Assembly: GCA_030457025.1 (NCBI GenBank)
Contig: JAKDSA010000003.1
Location: forward strand, 38,363-102,362
Source of the DNA: Brevibacterium sp.
Lineage (GTDB): Bacteria; Actinomycetota; Actinomycetes; Actinomycetales; Brevibacteriaceae
Direction: 5' to 3'
DNA length: 64,000 nt
In this document: positions 24,237 through 33,700 of the stretch, in pieces
Numbering within the stretch: position 1 is the stretch's first letter
How the letters are laid out: each line of letters opens with the position of its first letter
Notes under the pieces: model-generated
Seen by the model: the letters and a program-made list of their open reading frames with translations, nothing else
Databases searched by the model: none
What the model was told of the DNA's origin: nothing
Program-made: the position numbers and the translations under genes

Positions 24237-27200
24237 TCAGTGGGGTGTCTCGGAGCTGATTTCTCGGACAACTCGGGCCAGGTTATGCGAGTGGATGAGA
24301 GCTGGGTGAGTGCAGTCGATGTCGTGGTTGCGGAGACCACCTGCGACGAGTGGCTCCCAGTCGGAGACGTGCAGCCAGTCCTGTTCCTTGTCTCCGGCGG
24401 TGAAGAACTCGACGTCTCCGAGGTAGATACGGGCGGTGTGCCTACGCATCAGCAGGGCATTGGTGGTCACGGTCCGTGCGATCCGCTCAATCACCTCGGG
24501 GCGGAGTTCGCTGAAGGGACCGCTTGTCTTCGCGAGCATCTCGAGCACCGTGGGACGCGAGAGGTCGGAGACTTTCGAATCGTAGTCCACGCCACCCATG
24601 ATCAGCAGTGCCTCGTTGATCTGACGGTCGGTGGGATCGTCGAGATGCTGCCATGAGCTGGGTGGGTAGGCGTCGAGCAGGGCCAGCGTCTCGACTGGTA
24701 CGCCGCGCTCGGTGAGCTGGATGGCCACTTCGTGAGCGATGACTCCTCCGACGGACCAGCCGAGGAGAGCCACGGGCCCCTGCGCCGCCAGCTCGACGAT
24801 GGAGTCGGCGTAGCCCGAAGCGAGCTCCGAGAGCGAAGCGGCCGGCTCCGGCTCCGGAAAAACAGGGTCCAATCCCGGAGCCTGCAGCGCATGGACCCCG
24901 ATTGAAGGATCGACGTGGTGGAGAAGATTGACGTAAGACCAGCCCAGGCCTCCTGCCGGATGAAGACAGAACACCGGCGTCCCCGCGCGGTGCTCACGCA
25001 GGGTCAGCACACGGGAATAGGGATTGGCGCCGCCACCTCCGCCGAGCCGACGAGCAAGCGACGCTGCGGTAGGGGCGGCGAAGACGTCACTGAGCTCAAT
25101 CGTCGAACGTGCGGTGATCTCGGGGAGATCCTCGAGCCGACGTACGAGGCTGACCGCAGTCAGGGATGTGCCGCCGACATCGAAGAAGTTGCTGTCGACG
25201 CCGAGGTGATCTGTTCCCAGAACCTCATCGAAGGCCCGGACGATCGCGGCCTCAAGCTTCGTCGACGGTGCCCGTGTAGACAGCGGCTCCTCGGGAGCGG
25301 GGAGTCTCTGTCGGTCGAGCTTTCCGTTGGCAGTCATCGGGAGCTCGCCCACGCAGGTCAGCGTTGAGGGCACCATGTAGTCGGGCAGCCGGTCGACAAG
25401 CCAGTCCCTGAGGCCGTTGATGTTGTTCGCAGAGGCCTGGACATACCCGCGCAGGCTGGCAGCGGTACCTGCGCCGTGGGGAACGACGACTGCTCGGTGC
25501 ACATCCGGGTGTTCGGCCAGAACCGATTCGATCTCGCCGAGTTCGATGCGCAACCCACGGATCTTGACCTGGTCATCGATGCGGCCGAGATAGTCCAACG
25601 CGCCGTCGGAGCGCCATCGGGCGATATCGCCGGTGGCGTAGACGCGTTCGCGTCGACCCAGAGCGCGGCTGAGACCGGGGTGGGTGAAGAACTTCTCGGC
25701 AGTCAGCTCGGGCCGTCCGACATAGCCCTGCCCGAGCTGGACTCCGGCCAGATGAAGGTGACCGGCGGCTCCGGGCGGAAGGAGACGCCCCAGACTGTCC
25801 AGGACGTAGGTGCGCGTATTCCACACGGGACGGCCGATCGGGACCGGCCCGCTGTGGTCAGCACCGACGGTCCAGTGAGTGACGTCGACCGCGGCCTCTG
25901 TTGGCCCGTAGAGATTGTGCAGTTCGACCGGAAGAGCTGCCAGCAGCCGGTGAGCGGTCTCGGCGTCGAGAGCCTCACCGGAGCAGAAGACGCGACGCAG
26001 ACTCGTGCAGTGCTCCACTTGGTGAGCCCCCGTGAATACCGACAAGGCCGAGGGGACGAAATGACAGGTCGTGACACCATTGGCAGCGATCGTGCGGGCG
26101 AGAGCCTCGGGATCTTTATGGATCTCCGGTTCTGCCACGGCGATGACGGCGCCCGAGATGAGCGGCCAGAAGAATTCCCACACCGAGACATCAAAGCTGA
26201 ACGGCGTCTTCTGCAGGACGATGTCTGTGGCGTCAAGCCGGTATTCGTGCTGCATCCACACGAGGCGATTGACGATCGCGCGGTGGCTGACAGCTGTTCC
26301 CTTCGGGGCTCCGGTCGATCCGGAGGTGAAGATGACGTATGCCGTGTCATCCGCTGTCGGTGGCATCGGAGGAGTCGGGTTGGCGGGATCGGCGGCGAGG
26401 TCGCGGAGGCAGTCGAGCGTGTCCTCCCGCAGCTGCAGAGTCGGCCGAGTGTCGCCACCTCCTGGAGCCGGCTCTTTTCCGTCTCCGGTGATGACGAGCG
26501 CGGGATCCACGTCGCTGATCATGGAGTCGAGCCGGGTCACGGGCAGTGACGGCTCCAAAGGAACATAGGCGGCTCCGCTGAGGCTGGTGGCCAGCAGCGA
26601 CATCACCATGGCTGGACCGCGGCGCAGATGGATGCCGACGGTGCTGCCCGGCCCGGCACCGTGCTCGCGCAGAATCGCCGCCAGCTGCTCAACGTGGTCG
26701 AAGAGCTCGGAGTAGGCCAATGACTCTCCCCGCCACAGCAGAGCAGGAGCGTCCGGAGTCCGATGCAGCTGATCGGTGAGGAGGCTGGCCAGAGTGTGCT
26801 CGCTCGTGGGAGCGCCGGTGGCGTTGAAGACGGTGAGAACCTGTTCGCGTTCGCTTGGCAGCATGACCTCGACCTCACCGAGGGTGCGGTGGCCTTCGCT
26901 GGGTGTGGACACGAGAAGGTCGGTGATCCGCTCGAGATGTCGCTGCGCCTCGGCGGCAGAGTACAGCGTGGGATTCGCGAGCATCCGCACCTCCAACCCA
27001 CCCGAGGAATCCAGCGACAGCGCGATATCGATATCCTCGGTGGGACCGGTGCGGACATTGTGGACGATGCCGTTCGCTGAGCCGAAGGCGACCTGGACGT
27101 CGAAGGGCCTGATATTGACCGTCGGTCCGTGCAGCCGATGTGCGGTTCCGACCTTGGCCAGGTCTCGGCGGACCCATTCGGCTCGATAGGACTGGACTTT

Positions 27201-28187
27201 GCGCACGGCGCTGAGCTCATTGCGGATTGCGGACGCAAAGTCAGCGATCGACGTCTCCGGGCCGCACTCGACCGGGAGGCACAGCGGCAGCACATTGACC
27301 TGAGGAGCCGCGGATGCCGCGTTCCCGGTGGTGTCGTGTGAGCGGTTGAGCCAGGGGATGCCCAACACCGCTGGCCGATCGGTGAGCTGGGACTGAAGGT
27401 ACGTGCCGATGAGGGTGAAGGCCATTTCGATCCAGTTCGATCCGGCGCAGCCTGCGTAGTCGGTGAGTGCGTTGACCTGTTCAGGTGTCAGCCTGAGTGC
27501 CGAGTCGTGGTGTTCGACGGCTGCCGCGGCTGTCGCATCGCACAGGCTGCCTACGGATTCGAGCCGGTCCGCGCGCTCAGCCCAGAACTCTCTGCCTTTC
27601 GCCTCGACCGCCGCAGTTGGTGTCGATTCAGTGCTGCGTGAGTTCTCTCCTTCGGCGAAGGGGCAGTCATCGACCGCCGCAGGATCGGAGTAGACGCGGC
27701 TCACCCAGCGGATGAACGTGTGCATGGAGTATCCGTCGATCGCGATGTGATGGAAGCGGGCGAACCACCATTGACGATCCTCAGCCAGTCGCAGCAGTGC
27801 ATGCCCACTGACGTCGCGTGCCCCGAGCACGAGCGAGCCGACGCGCTGGGCCGGGCGCGTGAGTTCGGCGGCCATCCACTCACGGGCGGCGGCTTCCGGA
27901 TCGGGAGTGGAGCGCAGATCGATGATGCTAGGCGGGTTCGGGAGCTCGCTTGGGCTTGTTCGTGGACCGGAAGGCGTGTCGAGGTAGTCAGAGACCAGCC
28001 CGGCAACGGTGAGGCAGCTGCTGACTGACTCGGCCCATCGGTCAGCGTCGAGATGGCCCTTGATTTCGACGTATTCGGCGCATTGATACGCAGCCTTCGA
28101 CACATCGCCGAGGTGGCCGAACCACATCGCGAGCTGACCGTCCGTCAGTTCGCGCAGATCTGAGTGAAGTGGGGTCTGAATCGTCAT
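24237..28187 (-). CDS. entF: EntF-like one-module NRPS (C-A-T-TE), serine-activating
   Basis: A 1316-residue synthetase, close to EntF length. The condensation domain (about 1-430) has HHIAIDG at 146-152. The adenylation domain (about 460-960) has FTSGSTGAPKG and YRTGD-like YATGDIARW motifs. The specificity positions I read, against GrsA numbering, give D-V-W-H-F-S-L-V-D-K, the EntF serine code. The carrier domain has GGTSL with the pantetheine serine near 1008. The thioesterase (about 1065-1316) has GWSVGG with the nucleophile near S1145. It should join 2,3-dihydroxybenzoate to serine, trimerise and cyclise to an enterobactin-type trilactone. It follows fes by 7 bases. No MbtH-like partner gene is seen. 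Confidence 0.93.
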   Translation of the reverse strand: MTIQTPLHSDLRELTDGQLAMWFGHLGDVSKAAYQCAEYVEIKGHLDADRWAESVSSCLTVAGLVSDYLDTPSGPRTSPSELPNPPSIIDLRSTPDPEAAAREWMAAELTRPAQRVGSLVLGARDVSGHALLRLAEDRQWWFARFHHIAIDGYSMHTFIRWVSRVYSDPAAVDDCPFAEGENSRSTESTPTAAVEAKGREFWAERADRLESVGSLCDATAAAAVEHHDSALRLTPEQVNALTDYAGCAGSNWIEMAFTLIGTYLQSQLTDRPAVLGIPWLNRSHDTTGNAASAAPQVNVLPLCLPVECGPETSIADFASAIRNELSAVRKVQSYRAEWVRRDLAKVGTAHRLHGPTVNIRPFDVQVAFGSANGIVHNVRTGPTEDIDIALSLDSSGGLEVRMLANPTLYSAAEAQRHLERITDLLVSTPSEGHRTLGEVEVMLPSEREQVLTVFNATGAPTSEHTLASLLTDQLHRTPDAPALLWRGESLAYSELFDHVEQLAAILREHGAGPGSTVGIHLRRGPAMVMSLLATSLSGAAYVPLEPSLPVTRLDSMISDVDPALVITGDGKEPAPGGGDTRPTLQLREDTLDCLRDLAADPANPTPPMPPTADDTAYVIFTSGSTGAPKGTAVSHRAIVNRLVWMQHEYRLDATDIVLQKTPFSFDVSVWEFFWPLISGAVIAVAEPEIHKDPEALARTIAANGVTTCHFVPSALSVFTGAHQVEHCTSLRRVFCSGEALDAETAHRLLAALPVELHNLYGPTEAAVDVTHWTVGADHSGPVPIGRPVWNTRTYVLDSLGRLLPPGAAGHLHLAGVQLGQGYVGRPELTAEKFFTHPGLSRALGRRERVYATGDIARWRSDGALDYLGRIDDQVKIRGLRIELGEIESVLAEHPDVHRAVVVPHGAGTAASLRGYVQASANNINGLRDWLVDRLPDYMVPSTLTCVGELPMTANGKLDRQRLPAPEEPLSTRAPSTKLEAAIVRAFDEVLGTDHLGVDSNFFDVGGTSLTAVSLVRRLEDLPEITARSTIELSDVFAAPTAASLARRLGGGGGANPYSRVLTLREHRAGTPVFCLHPAGGLGWSYVNLLHHVDPSIGVHALQAPGLDPVFPEPEPAASLSELASGYADSIVELAAQGPVALLGWSVGGVIAHEVAIQLTERGVPVETLALLDAYPPSSWQHLDDPTDRQINEALLIMGGVDYDSKVSDLSRPTVLEMLAKTSGPFSELRPEVIERIARTVTTNALLMRRHTARIYLGDVEFFTAGDKEQDWLHVSDWEPLVAGGLRNHDIDCTHPALIHSHNLARVVREISSETPH

Positions 28188-28194
28188 AGCTCTC

Positions 28195-29466
28195 TTATTT
28201 CTCCTTGAGTCCGTCGATCAGGGCGTGACGCCAGCAGGCGAAGTCGTGTCCTCCGCTGAAGTGGGTGACTCGCGATCGGTATCCGCGCGAGATCAGAATG
28301 TCGTGGAGCTGATCGACGTGGTCGTTGGTGATGTCTTCTCGTGTGCCTACGCGCAGGTCGATGTGGGTCGATGTGGCGGTTTCGCGAGCGAACTGTTCGT
28401 TGATCCACGGTTGGTGCTCATGTGCGTAGTTCGCGGGTGTCACACTGCCGTCGGGCGTCCACCACAGAGAGGGGGAGTGGGACTGCACGTGTCCGAAGCA
28501 GTCCGGTCGGCGCAGTGCAGCGAGAAGTGCCGTGAGTCCGCCGAGACTCTGGCCCGACAGGACGGTGCCTTCGACTCCTTGCAGTGGGATTGTGCGTTCG
28601 ATCGTGCGACGGGCGGCGGGGACGGTAAAGGTGGCAAGGTCGTCGACGAAGCCAGGGTTGGCTCCCAGCAGCTCGATTCGTTCGGCTGTGTGTTCATTTG
28701 AGATCCCCAGGACGGCGACGGGCCGGATTGTGCCCGCCGCTGACGCCTCTTCCAGGGCCCAGGGCAAGCCGAGGCGATCGAACCACACCTCAGCATCAGT
28801 CACAACGAGCAGGCGCGCAGGGCCTCGAACGGTGTCCGGATGAGGAATGTACGTCAGCTGTTCCACCGCACGATCGAGAGTCGGAAGTCTGGTGCGGGAC
28901 CGCAGCAGACTTCCGCGCAGCTCGTCCTGGTGTGTTCGCCGCCAGATGTCCGTATTCGGCGCTTCGTCCATGGATGCTATGGAGAGCGCTCCCGTACCGG
29001 TCGCGTCGATATCGGCATCGTGGTTGAACGGGTCGAGCGTCGCTGGTTCTCCGGACTGTCGGTGGGCTCGGACCGCATCGGCGAAGGTGTTCGTCGTCGC
29101 GGTGAGCTCGCGGAATCCATAGGTGAAGACCGAGGAGGCCTCCACATCGAGGGTCGCCCACCACACATCTGTTCCTTCGAGGCGCTGCATCCTGCCCCGT
29201 TCGATGAGGCGCTTGTCAGTCAGGCGGTTGGCTTCCAGATAGATCTGGTCCGCGTTCTCGCAGCGGTAGAGGAATGTGGCTCTTCTCTCATCCGGGCGAC
29301 CTGATCGAGATATCAACGGAGTTCCGCGATGGTCGATGGCCGCCCAGAATTCCTCGGCATCCGTCGGCGGCGGAAGGTCTGAATCGACGAGGATCTGAGG
29401 ATGGAACCGGAGGCTCAACTGGAGCTCGCTTTCAACGTTCGGGGCAAGGCGTGCACGGTTACGCAA
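28195..29466 (-). CDS. fes: Enterochelin esterase (Fes/IroD family)
   Basis: A 423-residue protein from TTG 29466 (AGGA 4 bases upstream; no better start). The N-terminal part has an early-set beta domain (RRATFLYRCENADQIYLEAN read in parts, WWATLDVEASSVFTYGF). The C-terminal part is an alpha/beta-hydrolase with nucleophile elbow VLSGQSLGG, HSPSLWWTP and a C-terminal SGGHDFACWRHAL holding the catalytic His. It hydrolyses the trilactone of ferric enterobactin or salmochelin in the cytoplasm to release iron. It is first in the fes-entF operon and diverges from iroB across a control region with two DtxR-type boxes. Confidence 0.9.
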   Translation of the reverse strand: MRNRARLAPNVESELQLSLRFHPQILVDSDLPPPTDAEEFWAAIDHRGTPLISRSGRPDERRATFLYRCENADQIYLEANRLTDKRLIERGRMQRLEGTDVWWATLDVEASSVFTYGFRELTATTNTFADAVRAHRQSGEPATLDPFNHDADIDATGTGALSIASMDEAPNTDIWRRTHQDELRGSLLRSRTRLPTLDRAVEQLTYIPHPDTVRGPARLLVVTDAEVWFDRLGLPWALEEASAAGTIRPVAVLGISNEHTAERIELLGANPGFVDDLATFTVPAARRTIERTIPLQGVEGTVLSGQSLGGLTALLAALRRPDCFGHVQSHSPSLWWTPDGSVTPANYAHEHQPWINEQFARETATSTHIDLRVGTREDITNDHVDQLHDILISRGYRSRVTHFSGGHDFACWRHALIDGLKEK

Positions 29467-29518
29467 GGTGTCCTGTCAACCGGCCCTGTGCGGTCAGGCA
29501 GTTGAATGACGATGGGAA

Positions 29519-29537
29519 CTCGGTTAGCGTAGCCTAA
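29519..29537. promoter_or_regulatory. DtxR/IdeR-type iron box 1 in the fes-iroB control region
   Basis: Matches the DtxR/IdeR 19-base consensus at 15 positions, with intact core GGTTAG and CCTAA half-sites. It lies 53 bases before the fes start and is likely to control the minus-strand operon. Confidence 0.75.
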
Positions 29538-29543
29538 GCTTAC

Positions 29544-29562
29544 CTAGCCGAGGCTAACCTAA
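29544..29562. promoter_or_regulatory. DtxR/IdeR-type iron box 2 in the fes-iroB control region
   Basis: Matches the consensus at 15 of 19 positions, with one perfect half (AGGCTAACCTAA). Its centre is 25 bases from box 1, so two repressor dimers could bind side by side and shut both divergent operons under iron-replete conditions. Confidence 0.75.
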
Positions 29563-29638
29563 TTACCTTAGACCGAAGCAAGTTCGAAATCGAAATTACG
29601 TCTTGCGCCGCCGATCCCGACGAATGTAGGAGTTCATT

Positions 29639-30784
29639 TTGCGTGTTCTTTTCGTGGGCCCACCTCTCTATGGCCTGCTCTATCCCATTGTTTCGCTCGC
29701 TCAGTCTTTCCGTGTCTCAGGACATGACGTGGTCGTTGCCAGCGCCGGAGGTTTCGCAGACAAAATCGCGACTGCCGGCCTGGTCGCCTACAACGCCGCA
29801 CCGGACCTCGACTCCGAAGCGGATTACAAACGCCGCGAACTCGATCGACTGAAGAACAACGCCGGCACCAAGCCGGGCGACTTCTCCTTCTTCAGCGAAG
29901 AGATGTCCGATGCTCTGGTCGACTTCACCGACGCCTGGCGCCCGGACCTCATCGTCTACCCGCCCCTCGGCGTCGTCGGGCCTCTGCTCGGTACGAAATT
30001 CGACATTCCGACCGTCATGCTGACCGTGGGCTTCATGCACGGACATAAGCAGATCGACATCGTCTCGCAGGCTCTTCGCCATGCCTACGATCGGCACGGT
30101 GTCGGTCAGCGCCAGAGCGACCTGGCCTGGATCGATGTCGCACCTCCGAGCATCAGCATCTTGGACCGTCCGGATGCCCTGCCGATGCGCTATGTGCCCT
30201 ACAACGGAGGCACCGTGCTGGGCGAAGGGTGGCAGAAGGCCGAGGGGCGGCGCCGTGTCGTCGTCAGCCTCGGCACGCTCAAACCGATGGTCGAGGGCTC
30301 GGGCCTCATCGATTGGATCCTGCGCGACGGGTCAGCGGCAGATATCGACTTCGTCGTCCAGCTGGGCCACAACGCCCGCCAGGGCATCCCCGAGACGCTG
30401 CCGAGCAATGTGAGCATTGTGGACTGGATCCCGATGGGCCCGATGATGGGTGAAGCCGACTGTTTCATCCACCACGGCGGTGCGGGCAACACTCTCACTG
30501 CGTGCGATGCCGGGATCCCGCAGATCATCTTCGGCGAAGGGGCTGACCGCCCCACTAACGCCAATCTGATCCGGAGTCGCGGATGCGGCGTCATACCCCG
30601 CGACGGCAATCTGACGGGTTCGACGGTGCTCGAGGTTCTCGGGAACCCAGCGATCGCGGCGAACGCCAGAGAGGTGCAGGACGAGATGCACAGTCTTCCG
30701 ACGCCACCGCAGATCGTGGCTGAGATTGCCGCGCGTATCGGCGAATCGGCACAGACGGAGCTCACCCTGGTGGGACGGCGATGA
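29639..30784 (+). CDS. iroB: IroB-like catecholate siderophore C-glucosyltransferase
   Basis: A 381-residue GT1-type glycosyltransferase from TTG 29639 (AGGAG upstream). It follows enterobacterial IroB, as I recall that sequence, almost gap-free: MRVLFVGPPLYGLLYP, the FSFFSEEM segment, WRPDLIVYPPLGVVGPL, YVPYNGG, VSLGT.KPMV, VDWIPMG, FIHHGGAGNTLTA and FGEGADRP. IroB transfers glucose by a C-C bond to C5 of dihydroxybenzoyl rings of enterobactin, giving salmochelins. The DRP aspartate is kept (D303), but positions 65-66, both His in E. coli IroB by recall, are Arg-Arg here before conserved E67. Its stop overlaps the iroC start (ATGA). Confidence 0.9.
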   Translation: MRVLFVGPPLYGLLYPIVSLAQSFRVSGHDVVVASAGGFADKIATAGLVAYNAAPDLDSEADYKRRELDRLKNNAGTKPGDFSFFSEEMSDALVDFTDAWRPDLIVYPPLGVVGPLLGTKFDIPTVMLTVGFMHGHKQIDIVSQALRHAYDRHGVGQRQSDLAWIDVAPPSISILDRPDALPMRYVPYNGGTVLGEGWQKAEGRRRVVVSLGTLKPMVEGSGLIDWILRDGSAADIDFVVQLGHNARQGIPETLPSNVSIVDWIPMGPMMGEADCFIHHGGAGNTLTACDAGIPQIIFGEGADRPTNANLIRSRGCGVIPRDGNLTGSTVLEVLGNPAIAANAREVQDEMHSLPTPPQIVAEIAARIGESAQTELTLVGRR

Positions 30785-33700
30785 CGCGATCTGCCCTGGA
30801 GAAGGACGGCTCCAAGCACGATGATCGATCAACCGTCTCGGCGACCGATGCATCGGACTCGGACCAGACCGAGGGAGGGAGCACCGACCGGACCGAAGGA
30901 AGGGGCACGGCCTCGTCGGGCGACGACCGGGCCCAGGACACCCCAACCGCAGTCCGGCCCGGCCAGGGCGCCCGCTGGTGGGTGGCTCGGCTGCTGGGTG
31001 CCTGTTGGGCACATCGGCGCCTGTCCATCGGAATCCTCGCCTGGTCGGTCGTCACGATCGCCTTGGTGACCGCGGGCCCCCTCCTGACCCGCCGCGGCGT
31101 CAACGACGCAGTGGACGGGCACACAGCAGGTCTGGCCTGGCTGGTGATCGGCCTCGTGCTGATCGCCGCGATCGACTTCGTCGGCAACTACTACCGCCGG
31201 AACCTCGCCGGACGGCTCTCCCTCTGGGTGCAGCATGAGTTGCGGGCCGGAGCATTCGGCTCGATCCAACGCCTCGACGGCCACGCCCAGGATTCCATGC
31301 GGGTCGGTCAGGTGGTGTCGAGGACGAACAGCGACCTCGAACAGGTCCGCTCGATGCTCCAGATGATTCCCGTTCCGGTCTCCGTCGTCACCTATTTCGT
31401 CAGCGGCACCGTAGTCATGGTCTACCTCTCGCCCGCGCTGACCGTGGTCAGCCTGACTGCCATGGCGCTTCTGGGACTCACCGCGTGGCGTGCCCGCAAG
31501 CGCGTGTTCGCGACATCTGCGCAGGGAGCCCAGGAAGTCGGCGAACTGACTGAGCGAATCGGGCAGACGATCGACGGGGTCCGCGTCGTCAAGGGATTCA
31601 GCCAGCAGAATCGCGAGCTCGGCTGGCTGGAGCGTGCCGCACGCGGAGTCTTCGGACGTCGTATGCAGACGGCACGAGCTCAAGCCGCACCCGGAGCAAC
31701 CATGCTCGCGCTGCCGGTTCTGGGTCAGTTCGCCGTGCTCGGTTACGGAGGGTGGCTCGTCCATGATGGTGGACTGGACATCGGCACGTTCGTCGCCTTC
31801 GTGACCTTCCTGACCATGCTCACCGGCCCCACCCGAGTCTTCGCCTCCTTCCTCGTGATCGCCCAACGCACACGAGCCAGCGCCGAACGAATCTTCGAGG
31901 TGATCGACTCACGACCGGAGATCCACGATGGTGCGAATTCGATGCCGGACAAGCTCACACACCTGAGGCTCGAGAACGTGTCCTTCGGCTACACAGCCGA
32001 CAGGCCTGTGCTGAACGGGCTCGACCTTCACATCAGCGCCGGGGAGACCGTGGCCATCATCGGTCCCTCCGGATCCGGCAAATCGACGATCTCGCTGCTG
32101 CTGCCGCGCTTCTACGACCCCACTGCGGGAACGATCAGAGTCGGAACGGACAACGGAGAACTCGACCTCAACGACGTTCGCATCGAAGATCTGCGCCGAC
32201 ACGTCGGCACTGTGTTCGAAGATCCCTTCCTGTTCGCCAGTTCGGTCGAAGACAACATCGCCTACGGCCACCACGACGCAACGGCGGCCGAGATCCGTGC
32301 TGCCGCAGTCGCTGCCGGGGCCGATGAGTTCATCCGGGCACTGCCCGCAGGCTATGACACGATCCTCGCGGAACGAGCGACCGACCTCTCCGGAGGCCAA
32401 CGGCAGCGACTGGCATTGGCCCGAGCCCTGCTGCGTCGGCCGCAGATCCTCGTCATCGACGACTCCACGAGCGCCGTCGACGCGACCACTGAATCCGGGA
32501 TCCTGCAGGCCCTGGACAACCAGCGATCGGCAGAGCACATCACTGTGCTCATCGCCCGGCACAGAGCAACGCTGTCGATCGCCGATCGTATCGTCGTCAT
32601 GGACGAGGGGCGAGTGGTCGACGCGGGCACATCGGCAGAATTGGAACGTCGTTGCCAGCTCTACCGTGAACTGACCGACGGCGACGAAGTCGAGCAACAG
32701 ACCCACCGAGGTGCGGCCGACCTGTGGCCATCCAATGAGACGCAGTCACAGGAGCAACCACAGCCACAGCCACAGCCACAGGCGCAAGCGCAAGCGCAAG
32801 CCGCAGACCGTGGCCGAGGACGCGACGTCATCTCCACGGCCGTGCAGCGCACGGCACTGAACAGTTCGATCCGCTCCGTGCGCTCAGTTCTTCGACCCGT
32901 CGTCGGCCTCCTCATCGTGGCCTTCGTCCTCATCGCCTTCGATTCGCTGGCCAATGTGGCGACCCCGATCCTGCTGCAACGGGGGATCGACTCCGGAGTG
33001 CTCAAGGGCGACTTCGGCTACGTCGGACTCATCTGCGCACTGGCCGCCGGAATCGTTGTCATCAACTGGCTGGTATTCATCGCCCAGAATGTGACCACGG
33101 CTCGAGCATCCGAGGCCGTGCAGTACATGACGCGGGTCCGCTGCTTCGGACATATGCATTCCTTGGATCTGCGCCACTTCGAAGGCAGCGAAGCCGGGTC
33201 CCTGATGACCCGTATGACGGTGGACATCGATTCGCTCGCCCGCTTCATGCAGACCGGCCTGGTCAACGGGATCATGAGCCTAGTGACCATGGTGGGCATC
33301 GCCGTTGCCATGTTCGTGTTCCACCCCCTGCTGGCGGCCGTGGCCCTCGCGTCGCTGCCGCTGATCCTCATCGCAACTGTGGTCTTCAGGCATCTGAGTT
33401 CCCGCGCCTATCTGCAGGCGAGGACCGAGATCAGGGACGTCAACCGCAACCTGCAGGAGAACATCGACGGGCTGCGAACCGTGCAGGCGCATGGCAAACA
33501 GAAGGCTGCCATCAGCTCCTTCAACCGGCTCTCGGACAAACACCGATCGACACGGACCAAAGCACAGCAGTACATCGCTGTGTACTTCCCGTTCGTCAGT
33601 TTCCTGGCGGAGACCAGTTACGCGCTCGTGCTCGGGGTCGGTGCGACATTGGTCGCCAGAGGCGAACTCTCGCCCGGAGTGCTGATCGCGTTCCTGCTCT

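Noticed and set aside
25476..26549. 357-codon + frame inside entF
   Set aside because: Antisense shadow of the adenylation domain, which has all core motifs.
30829..31866. 345-codon minus frame inside iroC
   Set aside because: Shadow composition (His/Asp/Arg-rich) and no ribosome site.
32758..32799. CRISPR or regulatory repeat array
   Set aside because: Hexamer repeats are in frame inside iroC and code a Gln-Pro/Gln-Ala linker; no spacers. The same reasoning applies to 63604-63678 in rne.
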